A stretch of DNA of 18,928 nt, from assembly GCA_020200995.1 (NCBI GenBank), contig JAIVHQ010000005.1:1-18928 (forward strand). The letters are read 5' to 3'. Shown here piece after piece: positions 7,269 through 13,981 of the stretch. Under the pieces are notes generated by a model. The model was not told the origin of the DNA, did no database searches, and saw only the letters and a program-made list of their open reading frames with translations. The position numbers were made by a program, and so were the translations under genes. This DNA comes from Flavobacteriales bacterium (GTDB lineage Bacteria > Bacteroidota > Bacteroidia > Flavobacteriales_D > Cryomorphaceae). How positions within the stretch are numbered: the first letter of the stretch is position 1; the number at the start of each line of letters is the position of its first letter.

Positions 7269-8212
7269 CATTTAAAGATGATGTGGACAAAGGCCTCTCG
7301 GCTCCGTTCAAATATTTGCTCTCCAGGTATTTTTATGATGCGTGCGGCGACAAGCTTTTTCAGGACATCATGCACATGCCTGAGTATTACCTCACCGACG
7401 CTGAGCACGAGATTTTTTCCGAGCAGGGAAAACATATATTAAAAGCTGTTCAGCACGACGGTACCGGTTTTGACCTCGTGGAATTTGGCGCCGGAGATGG
7501 CCTCAAAACACGGATACTTATCAAACGTATGGTAGAAGAGAAGGCCGACTTCCGCTACCTGCCCATCGATATTTCGGGCGACGTTCTTCAGGCCCTGAAG
7601 TTTGAATTGTCCTTGGAATTTCCCGACCTCGAAGTGATCCCCGAGCACGCCGAATACTTCACTGCTTTGCACAATATTTCAAAGCGCTCAGGCCGCACCA
7701 AGCTCGTGCTCTTCCTGGGGTCGAGTATTGGAAATTTTGCGGAAGACCGTACCGTGTCCTTCCTCAACGTGCTCAATGAAAAGCTCAATAGCGGAGATCG
7801 GGTAATGATCGGGTTTGACCTTAAAAAAGATCCTGAGGTCATCCTTCGTGCCTATAACGACGAAGCCGGAATTACTGCATCTTTCAACATGAATGTGTTG
7901 CGCCGCATCAACCGCGAACTGGGCGGCAACTTCGATCTCGATAAGTTCAAGCATTTCCCCACCTACAATCCCGAATCGGGATTCGCTCGCAGCTATCTCG
8001 TGAGCACGGATGCTCAGGAAATTTCCATCGAGGCACTAGGTAAGTCATTCGCTTTCGCAAAAGGGGAGTGCATCCACACCGAAATCAGCCGCAAGTATTC
8101 CATCCCGCAAATTGAAAAATTACTGACGGATACCGGATTTACAGTTCAGGAACATTTCCTTGATAAGCGAGGTTATTATGTAGACACTTTAGCAGAAAAA
8201 AAACCACAATGA
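7265..8212 (+). CDS. egtD: L-histidine N-alpha-methyltransferase EgtD
   Basis: From the ATG at 7265 the product has 315 residues, the usual EgtD length. An in-frame ATG at 7229 would add 12 residues lying wholly inside egtB. The ATGA overlap at 7265 and the family's normal N-terminus favour 7265. Motifs include the SAM-binding VEFGAGDGLKTR (72-83), FLGSSIGNF (150-158), the D-x-x-K-D-P and AYND stretch, the conserved FNMNVLRRINRELGGNFD, and IHTEISRKYS near the end. EgtD trimethylates the alpha-amino group of histidine with three SAM to give hercynine, the substrate of EgtB just upstream. The gene also overlaps the next gene by ATGA at 8209-8212, so the three cistrons should be co-translated. 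Confidence 0.95.
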   Translation: MTFKDDVDKGLSAPFKYLLSRYFYDACGDKLFQDIMHMPEYYLTDAEHEIFSEQGKHILKAVQHDGTGFDLVEFGAGDGLKTRILIKRMVEEKADFRYLPIDISGDVLQALKFELSLEFPDLEVIPEHAEYFTALHNISKRSGRTKLVLFLGSSIGNFAEDRTVSFLNVLNEKLNSGDRVMIGFDLKKDPEVILRAYNDEAGITASFNMNVLRRINRELGGNFDLDKFKHFPTYNPESGFARSYLVSTDAQEISIEALGKSFAFAKGECIHTEISRKYSIPQIEKLLTDTGFTVQEHFLDKRGYYVDTLAEKKPQ

Positions 8213-8490
8213 AAGCAGTCTGGAACAATCAAGTAATCGCCGAGAGCGACGACACAATCATCATTGAGAATAACCATTACTTTCCGCACGATTCCATCAA
8301 GGAGGACTATTTTAGCGAAAGCAACCACCACACCGTGTGCCCTTGGAAAGGAACAGCGTCATATTACCACATATCAGTGGATGGAAAGAAAAACGAAAAC
8401 GCTGCGTGGTACTACCCCGAAACCAAAAAAATGGCCGACGGATTCAAAAATTATGTGGCTTTTTGGCGTGGAGTCGAGGTCGCCGACTAA
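8209..8490 (+). CDS. DUF427 domain protein coupled to egtBD
   Basis: The product is a 93-residue cytoplasmic protein that matches the DUF427 pattern along its whole length: AVWNNQVIAESDDTI, a tyrosine/phenylalanine-rich CPWKGTASYYHI, AAWYYPETKKMADGFKNYVAFW. The start ATG overlaps the egtD stop (ATGA), so its translation is tied to the ergothioneine enzymes. DUF427 has no established biochemical role. The coupling suggests a function linked to ergothioneine or a shared stress response, but this is inference from context only. No signal peptide or membrane segment is present. The next gene is convergent, with its stop 26 bases away and no obvious terminator between. Confidence 0.9.
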   Translation: MKAVWNNQVIAESDDTIIIENNHYFPHDSIKEDYFSESNHHTVCPWKGTASYYHISVDGKKNENAAWYYPETKKMADGFKNYVAFWRGVEVAD

Positions 8491-8516
8491 TTTAAACATT
8501 GGCATCCTTCACCCTT

Positions 8517-9947
8517 TCACTTCCTGGTCTCTGCGGGTGTCAAACCCAAACCCTTTCCCTCTTTCAACATAAATTCGAAAGCCTCTTCGAATTCATTCCC
8601 GATTTCACCGTCGAGGATGGCCTCTTTAATCTTGTTTTTAATGATGCCCACTTCTCGTGAAGGCTTGATGTCGAAGGTCTTCATGATGAGTTCTCCGCTG
8701 ATCGGGGGTTGCCAGTTTCGCACGCGGTCTTTCTCTTCGACCTTTACCAATTTGATTTTGACCTTCTCGTAATTCTCGAGGTAGCGCTTCACCCTGGTCT
8801 CATTTTTTGAGGTGATGTCGCTTTTGCAGAGAATCATCAGTGCATCGATATCGTCGCCCGCGTCGAATAGCAGCCTGCGCAGGGCTGAGTCGGTCGCCAC
8901 TTCTTTGGTAAGGGCGATGGGCCTGAGGTGGAGGGCCACCATTTTTTGGACGAATTTCATCTTGTGGTCCAAAGGCAGCTTGAGCCGTTTAAAAATCTCG
9001 GGAACCATGCGCGCACCGCGGTCTTCGTGACCGTGGAAGGTCCACCCCGCCTTTGGGTGAAAGCGTTTGGTGGCTGGCTTGGCGATGTCATGCAGAATGG
9101 CCGCCCACCGCAGCCATAGGTCGTCTGATTGGCGGGCCACATTGTCGAGCACTTCGAGGGTGTGGTAGAAATTGTCTTTGTGGCTCACGCCATCGCGCTC
9201 GTCCACCCCCTGCAAGTCGGCCATTTCCGGAAAAAATTCATTTAACAAGCCTGTGTCAAAAAGGACTTTAAAGCCGATTGAGGGCACGTCGGCTTCTATA
9301 ATTTTGTTGAGCTCGGTGGTGATGCGCTCTGCACTAACGATTTCCAGCCTGCCGTGCATCTCCTTCATGGCATCGAGGGCCGACGGGTGGATTTTGAACC
9401 TGAGTTGCGTGGCAAACCTTGCTGCTCGCATCATGCGTAGCGGATCATCGCTGAAGGTAGCGTGGGGATCGGTCGGTGTGCGGATGATTCCCTTTTTGAG
9501 ATCTGCAACGCCGTCGAAAGGGTCGAGGAGAAGGCCAAAATTGTCCTTGCCCAGCCCGATGGCCATGGCGTTGATGGTAAAATCCCGGCGCAATTGATCG
9601 TCTTCTAGCGTGCCGGCTTCCACAACGGGTTTTCTCGAGTCGCGGGTATAGCTTTCCTTTCGGGCTCCCACAAACTCGAGTTCCCACTCACCGTGGCGCA
9701 CCATGGCGGTACCGAAGTTTTTGAAGACTTTTACACCCTTTCCATCTGCCCGTTTTTCCACCGCTTTGGCCAGCGCTATGCCGTCGCCTACAGTGACCAC
9801 GTCGAGGTCTTTGCAAGGGCGCCCCATGAGGGTGTCGCGCACAAATCCGCCCACCACATATGCCTCGACCCCGCAGTCCGTCACTACCTCGTGCAACATT
9901 TTAAAAACAGGGAGCTCAAGCGCCTTGCTGTGGTCTTTTATACGCAT
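8517..9947 (-). CDS. CCA-adding type tRNA nucleotidyltransferase with HD domain
   Basis: The product has 476 residues. The N-terminal class II nucleotidyltransferase head shows VVGGFVRDTLMGRPCKDLDVV (residues 31-51) with the metal-binding D47-x-D49, then LRRDFTINAMAI, DPFDGVADL and DDPLRMMRAARFA, the set seen in CCA-adding enzymes and poly(A) polymerases. The middle carries an HD phosphohydrolase-like motif (AAILHDIAKP ... FHGHEDRGARM), and the C-terminus is rich in charge. In Bacteroidetes such proteins are annotated as CCA tRNA nucleotidyltransferase with an HD domain: they add or repair the tRNA 3' CCA end. CCA- versus poly(A)-adding specificity cannot be told from sequence alone. It starts 9 bases after the stop of the Sua5-like gene and is the last gene of the operon. 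Confidence 0.9.
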   Translation of the reverse strand: MRIKDHSKALELPVFKMLHEVVTDCGVEAYVVGGFVRDTLMGRPCKDLDVVTVGDGIALAKAVEKRADGKGVKVFKNFGTAMVRHGEWELEFVGARKESYTRDSRKPVVEAGTLEDDQLRRDFTINAMAIGLGKDNFGLLLDPFDGVADLKKGIIRTPTDPHATFSDDPLRMMRAARFATQLRFKIHPSALDAMKEMHGRLEIVSAERITTELNKIIEADVPSIGFKVLFDTGLLNEFFPEMADLQGVDERDGVSHKDNFYHTLEVLDNVARQSDDLWLRWAAILHDIAKPATKRFHPKAGWTFHGHEDRGARMVPEIFKRLKLPLDHKMKFVQKMVALHLRPIALTKEVATDSALRRLLFDAGDDIDALMILCKSDITSKNETRVKRYLENYEKVKIKLVKVEEKDRVRNWQPPISGELIMKTFDIKPSREVGIIKNKIKEAILDGEIGNEFEEAFEFMLKEGKGLGLTPAETRK

Positions 9948-9956
9948 GAATGCAGC

Positions 9957-10526
9957 TTATTCGCGAACGATCTCAACCTCACCGTCTGTTCCCAGTTTGA
10001 TGACAGGGATCTTTTCAGGAGGGTAGGTCCGTTTTGCGGTCGGCAAAGATAGCACATATTGAACCGCCTCCAAAACCGCAGGTGCAGCATCTTCATAGCG
10101 AGCTGCGGGGACTCCTTCATCGGTGAGCAAAGCCGTGCAGGCCAATGGCGAATTGGCGGTTTGAACGAGTTTTTGTTCTTCCCGGTTTGAGACCATGCGC
10201 ACGGCCACGGTGCCGTCTGAGGCGAGCGCTGCAGGTGAGAGGTTCTTGCCTTTCGGCAAAATCAGAATGAGCGGAGTGGTCGCGGTGTCGATGATGTCCC
10301 AGGCAATGGGAGGGATGTCGCTGACGTATTTATTCAAGCGGGCATCGCTGTCGATGAGGATGGAAAAACCCTTATCGGCTCCGCGGTTTTTCAATTTTCG
10401 CAGCAGGGCCACAGCTTCGTCGTTGCGGGCATCGCAGATGAGCCCTAACATATCGTCGAGTGCGGCGATGATCACCTCGCCGTCGCGCAGCAGTTGTGTT
10501 GCGGTTTTCGAATCGACCGATTTCAT
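9957..10526 (-). CDS. Sua5/YciO/YrdC family protein with eroded active site
   Basis: From the ATG at 10526 the product has 189 residues. A longer frame from 10619 exists but lies inside the glycosyltransferase gene, and the ATG here overlaps that gene's TGA (ATGA at 10526-10523). The fold is recognisable along its length: LLRKLKNRGADKGFSILI corresponds to the KxR region, PLILILPKG to the PLTLIL strand, TVAVRMVSN to the VGVR strand, and a C-terminal IKLGTDGEVEIV tail typical of the Bacteroidetes form. However, the usual Y-P-T-(D/E) motif reads IAALDD, and the S-T-S-A-N-x-S-G motif reads CTALLTDEG. True TsaC makes threonylcarbamoyl-AMP for the tRNA t6A modification. This copy may be inactive, or act differently. 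It sits next to a tRNA nucleotidyltransferase. Confidence 0.8.
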   Translation of the reverse strand: MKSVDSKTATQLLRDGEVIIAALDDMLGLICDARNDEAVALLRKLKNRGADKGFSILIDSDARLNKYVSDIPPIAWDIIDTATTPLILILPKGKNLSPAALASDGTVAVRMVSNREEQKLVQTANSPLACTALLTDEGVPAARYEDAAPAVLEAVQYVLSLPTAKRTYPPEKIPVIKLGTDGEVEIVRE

Positions 10527-11503
10527 GAGGGGAGCATTTGGGAAGTGTCGATGGTGTGCGCGCATTTGAAGTGGCCCTGCGGACAACTCTTTTTGCCGTG
10601 AAGGCCGCAAGGGCGGCACTTGAGGTCTTCGGTGGTTTGCACCACGCGGGAGTCGTCGCTTAATGGTCCGAATCCGAATTCGGGAATCGTGCTGCAGAAC
10701 ACTGCCGTCACAGGTGCATTAACCGCCGAGGCCATGTGGAGCGGCGCCGAATCGTTGGCATAGTTCATTCTCGCCGATTCCATCAGCGCCGCCGATTGCA
10801 GGAAATTGAGTTCGCCGGCGAGCAAGTGCACGCCTGTATGCACCGACTTCTCTTTGATCGCAGCGCACACATCGAGATCGCCCGGAGCCCCGAGAAGGTA
10901 GATCCTCCAATCGGGTTTGATTTGGTCGATGAGCTCTACCCACTTTTCGGCGGGAAATTGTTTTGTGAACCACACTGATGCCGGCGATATGGTGATGAAG
11001 GGCCATTGTGTGTATTGAGCAATTTTTCGGTAGTCGGCTGCCGAGGGATAGAGCACCGGTTTTTGAAACTGATGGTCTGTGAGGTGCTCGATCAGGCTGA
11101 GGTTGCGGTGCACTTCGTGCATTTCCTGATCGATCACATGCGGAAATTTGCGCGTGTAGGCGAAAGAGAATGGGTTTTTGCTGAACCCGATTTTCTCGGC
11201 TGCTCCTGAAGAGGTGGTCAATAGACCCGACGATGCAAAGCGCTGCAGGTTGATCAGCAGGTCGTAGTCGTTTCGACGCACTATACGACCCAATTTAGCG
11301 AGGGTATTGTACTTAGATTTTTGCTTGTCCCAGATCAATACTTCATTGACTTTGGGGTGCTCCCTGAGCAGACCTTCGTTGCCTTTTCTAAGCAGGAAAT
11401 CAATCTTTGAGCTCGGATAAAAGCGCTTGAGCTTTTCGATCAGTGGGGTAGCAAGGATTACATCACCAATAAATGCCGTTTGTATGATGAGAATTTTCTT
11501 CAT
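10523..11503 (-). CDS. Glycosyltransferase family 9 (ADP-heptose:LPS heptosyltransferase-like)
   Basis: The product has 326 residues. It starts with IIQTAFIGDVILATPL, the family 9 N-terminal motif. The second half holds ISPASVWFTKQFPAEKW and NDSAPLHMASAVNAPVTAVF, which match the sugar-nucleotide domain of heptosyltransferases. Family knowledge suggests transfer of a heptose or related sugar to LPS core or another envelope glycan at the inner membrane. The acceptor cannot be named. The C-terminus contains a four-cysteine cluster (CRPCGLHGKKSCPQGHFKC) that could bind metal or stabilise the fold. It lies 3 bases after dapD and overlaps the Sua5-like gene by ATGA. Confidence 0.88.
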   Translation of the reverse strand: MKKILIIQTAFIGDVILATPLIEKLKRFYPSSKIDFLLRKGNEGLLREHPKVNEVLIWDKQKSKYNTLAKLGRIVRRNDYDLLINLQRFASSGLLTTSSGAAEKIGFSKNPFSFAYTRKFPHVIDQEMHEVHRNLSLIEHLTDHQFQKPVLYPSAADYRKIAQYTQWPFITISPASVWFTKQFPAEKWVELIDQIKPDWRIYLLGAPGDLDVCAAIKEKSVHTGVHLLAGELNFLQSAALMESARMNYANDSAPLHMASAVNAPVTAVFCSTIPEFGFGPLSDDSRVVQTTEDLKCRPCGLHGKKSCPQGHFKCAHTIDTSQMLPS

Positions 11504-11506
11504 GAA

Positions 11507-12319
11507 TCAAACAGCCACGCTGTGTTCGCGCAAGGCTTCGTTTAGGGAAGTTTTTAAATCCGTGCTTTCGCTGCGCTTCCCGATGATCAGGGCGCAGGGC
11601 ACCTGGTATTCGCCTGCTGCAAATTTCCTGGTGTAGCTGCCCGGAATTACCACGGAGCGCTCGGGCACCTCGCCGCGGTGAATCACAGGTTCACTTTGGG
11701 TAACGTCGATGATGTGCGTCGACTTGGTGAGTACCACATTGGCGCCGAGCACCGCTTCTTTGCGGACACGCACACCCTCTACCACAATGCAGCGTGAGCC
11801 GATGAATGCGCCGTCTTCCACAATCACGGGCGAGGCCTGAAGGGGCTCGAGTACACCTCCGATTCCCACACCTCCGCTGAGGTGCACATTTTTGCCGATT
11901 TGAGCGCAGCTGCCCACCGTGGCCCAGGTGTCCACCATGGTGTTCTCGTCCACGTAGGCGCCTATGTTGATGTAGCTTGGCATCATTACCACGCCCGGGG
12001 CTATGAAGGCACCGTAGCGCGCAATGGCGTGGGGTACTACGCGTACCGATTTTTCGCGGTAGCCGGATTTGAGCTTCATTTTGTCGTGAAATTCGAAAGG
12101 CCCCACTTCTGTCGTTTCCATTTTTCGAATGGGGAAATAGAGTACAACAGCCTTTTTGACCCACTCATTTACCTTCCAGCCCTGGCCATCGGGTTCTGCA
12201 CAACGAAGTTTCCCATTGTCTACAGCCTCAATTACCTCTTCGATGGCATTGCGGTAAGGCATTCGTTCCAAGAGACTTCTATCGTCCCAGGCAGCCAGAA
12301 TCGCTTCTTCTGTAGTCAT
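11507..12319 (-). CDS. dapD: Tetrahydrodipicolinate N-succinyltransferase DapD
   Basis: From ATG at 12319 the product has 270 residues, the family's usual length. An in-frame ATG at 12349 lies upstream of the -7 box at 12345-12338 and is rejected. The N-terminal helical domain (MTTEEAILAAWDDR) is followed by a left-handed beta-helix of hexapeptide repeats (VVPHAIARYGAFIAPGVVMM, YINIGAYVDENTMVDTWATV, GVGIGGVLEP) typical of DapD. The enzyme transfers succinyl from succinyl-CoA to L-2-amino-6-ketopimelate/tetrahydrodipicolinate in the lysine and meso-diaminopimelate pathway, feeding lysine and peptidoglycan. It is the first gene of a four-gene minus-strand run with 3-base, overlapping and 9-base spacings. 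Confidence 0.95.
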   Translation of the reverse strand: MTTEEAILAAWDDRSLLERMPYRNAIEEVIEAVDNGKLRCAEPDGQGWKVNEWVKKAVVLYFPIRKMETTEVGPFEFHDKMKLKSGYREKSVRVVPHAIARYGAFIAPGVVMMPSYINIGAYVDENTMVDTWATVGSCAQIGKNVHLSGGVGIGGVLEPLQASPVIVEDGAFIGSRCIVVEGVRVRKEAVLGANVVLTKSTHIIDVTQSEPVIHRGEVPERSVVIPGSYTRKFAAGEYQVPCALIIGKRSESTDLKTSLNEALREHSVAV

Positions 12320-12337
12320 TTTAATAATTTGGAACCA

Positions 12338-12345
12338 CAAAGATA
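12338..12345 (-). promoter_or_regulatory. Bacteroidetes -7 box before dapD (TATCTTTG)
   Basis: On the minus strand the sequence reads TATCTTTG, an exact TAnnTTTG match, ending 18 bases before the DapD ATG at 12319. A TTTC about 21 bases upstream is one mismatch from the -33 TTTG. This site fixes the dapD start downstream of 12349 and probably drives the whole dapD-cca operon. Confidence 0.65.
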
Positions 12346-12438
12346 GCATTCTGCCGAGGCCTTCGGGAAATATGCATTCGGAGGCTTGTTAGAAATTCCA
12401 AATTCCCGTTAGTTCTGCTTCGCTGCATGAATTAATTA

Positions 12439-12446
12439 TACATTCG
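12439..12446 (+). promoter_or_regulatory. Possible -7 box before the permease gene (TACATTCG)
   Basis: TACATTCG is one base from TAnnTTTG and ends 17 bases before the ATG at 12464. No -33 element is clear. The assignment is weak and rests on position. Confidence 0.3.
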
Positions 12447-12463
12447 CAATACACAATGCTTCT

Positions 12464-13594
12464 ATGAAACACCTCAATTTTAAAAACCTACAACGAGCGA
12501 CGGTTTTCTTGCTCTTCGCCGTCTTGTTGTTTTACATACTTATTGTCGGGCAGAGTGTTATTGTCCCTCTGGTTGTGGCGTTTTTCCTGGCTTTTTTGCT
12601 AATGCCGCTTGCTGAGTGGCTGGAGCGAATCGGCTTCGGCAGGTCACTTGCCGCAATCACCTCCCTGCTCGCGGCTGTGATAGTGATGGCTGGTGTAGCC
12701 ACCCTCTTCGGTACCCAGGTGAAGCGCTTTTCAAAGGACCTGGATGAGTTTGGTAAAAAAGCCGGCGAGCTCATTGAGAAATTACCGCAAGGGTTGCAAG
12801 ATGGGATCAACTCGTTTACCAACGGCGGTGGCCTGACTTTCCTGGAAGATAACATGGCCGAGATTTTTGCAGGTCTATCCGGTTTTGCAAGTGGATTTAC
12901 CTTTGCCGTCGTTGTACCTATTTACGTGGCGCTCATTCTCATTTACCGCACTTTATTGCGGAATTTTTTGTTAAGGATTTTTGACGGAACCAAAAACAGA
13001 AACGACGGACAAATTGAAGAAAAAGACGGGCAGCAAGAGGAATACAAGGAGGGAATACGCCACCTGATACCCCGAATCAAAACAATAATGAAGCAATATG
13101 TGCTCGGGATGTTTTATGTAATCTGTATTCTCTTTGTGCTGAATAGTATCGCCCTGTTTTCGTTGGGTATTGAGCACGCCATCCTTTTTGCGGCTTTTGC
13201 AGCTGTCCTCAACATCATTCCCTTTGTCGGGCCGCTTTTAGGATCGATCATTCCCATCGTTTATGCTTTGGTTACCAAAGACTCCCTGTTCTACCCCGTG
13301 GCAGTACTTGCGGCCTTTCTCATTATTCAAACCATTGAGAGCAATTTGCTTACGCCTAATATCGTCGGGAAAAATGTGAGCCTGAATCCGTTGGTAACCC
13401 TTATTACCCTATTTATCGGAGCGGCTGTCTGGGGTGTGGTGGGCATGGTGCTGTTTATCCCCCTTGCCGCAGTGGTGAAGGAAATTATGGCCCACATTGA
13501 CGGCCTTAAATCCTATGCCTACGTTATGGGAACGGGAGAGGACAACGATGGTCCTTCGATTTGGAAACGGATGTATGAGAAGGTTAAAACCTGA
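12464..13594 (+). CDS. AI-2E/PerM family permease
   Basis: The product has 376 residues with the AI-2E transporter architecture. Two N-terminal membrane helices (about 10-45) are followed by a third (about 60-80), an amphipathic coiled segment (about 85-115), and then a C-terminal block with NIIPFVGPLLGSIIPIVYAL, ESNLLTPNIVGKNVSLNPLV and WGVVGMVLFIPLAAVVKEI. These match the family's conserved P-x-V-G-P, N-x-x-x-P and W-G-x-x-G-M motifs. A highly charged loop (about 175-200, rich in E, K, D, Q) splits the middle. Members of this family export small molecules or act as Na+/H+ antiporters; the substrate here is unknown and AI-2 should not be assumed. The 3' end is overlapped by a large palindrome starting at 13587. 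Confidence 0.9.
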   Translation: MKHLNFKNLQRATVFLLFAVLLFYILIVGQSVIVPLVVAFFLAFLLMPLAEWLERIGFGRSLAAITSLLAAVIVMAGVATLFGTQVKRFSKDLDEFGKKAGELIEKLPQGLQDGINSFTNGGGLTFLEDNMAEIFAGLSGFASGFTFAVVVPIYVALILIYRTLLRNFLLRIFDGTKNRNDGQIEEKDGQQEEYKEGIRHLIPRIKTIMKQYVLGMFYVICILFVLNSIALFSLGIEHAILFAAFAAVLNIIPFVGPLLGSIIPIVYALVTKDSLFYPVAVLAAFLIIQTIESNLLTPNIVGKNVSLNPLVTLITLFIGAAVWGVVGMVLFIPLAAVVKEIMAHIDGLKSYAYVMGTGEDNDGPSIWKRMYEKVKT

Positions 13595-13854
13595 GTTCGA
13601 TTCTTCTTCGGATTCAGAACGCCTGTAAATAGTGAGTTTCAACTAAAAATGATGAAGCAATAGCGGGCTATTTCGAATCATTTTTAGGAAGAAAATCGCT
13701 GTTTACAGGTGTCAATGCCCCCGACTTGTCCATAAACAACCGCTATCCTACGTTGCATTTTCTCGCTTTAGCCCGCTAAAGCTTTGAAAATGCGCCTTGT
13801 CTAGCAGTAGTTTATGAACATCTGAATTCCAGAATAATAATCGAACTCAGGTTT
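13587..13854. repeat. Compound palindrome (REPIN/MITE-like) of about 268 bases
   Basis: The ends are perfect 16-base inverted repeats: AAACCTGAGTTCGATT at 13587-13602 and AATCGAACTCAGGTTT at 13839-13854. Each half also folds on itself. In the left half CCTGTAAA (13622-13629) pairs with TTTACAGG (13702-13709), and CTAAAAATGAT (13643-13653) with ATCATTTTTAG (13677-13687). In the right half GCATTTTC (13755-13762) pairs with GAAAATGC (13786-13793), and GCTTTAGC (13765-13772) with GCTAAAGC (13775-13782). The two apical regions TAGCGGGCTA (13661-13670) and TAGCCCGCTA (13769-13778) are complementary to each other. The left end overlaps the permease stop codon. It looks like two related hairpins head to head, as in REPINs, or a non-autonomous mobile element. 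Confidence 0.7.
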
Positions 13855-13924
13855 AAAAGTTGAAGTTTCGAAACAATATCTCCGACACCGTTTCGAGTGA
13901 AGGGCTAATGTGAAAAGTTGATTC

Positions 13925-13960
13925 AAAAAAAAGCCGCTGACTGCAATTGTCAGCGGCTTT
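13925..13960 (-). terminator. Rho-independent terminator of the hydrolase gene
   Basis: AAAGCCGCTGAC at 13930-13941 and GTCAGCGGCTTT at 13949-13960 form a perfect 12-bp stem with a 7-base loop. Read on the minus strand the stem is followed by a run of eight Ts (As at 13925-13932). It begins 21 bases past the stop of the minus-strand gene at 13982, an ideal position. On the plus strand the stem is followed only by TTTCGTATT, so any plus-strand activity for the permease is weaker. Confidence 0.9.
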
Positions 13961-13981
13961 CGTATTGAAATGACAAATGAT

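Noticed and set aside
12320..12349. Earlier ATG for dapD at 12349
   Set aside because: It lies upstream of the -7 box at 12345-12338, so transcription would start after it.
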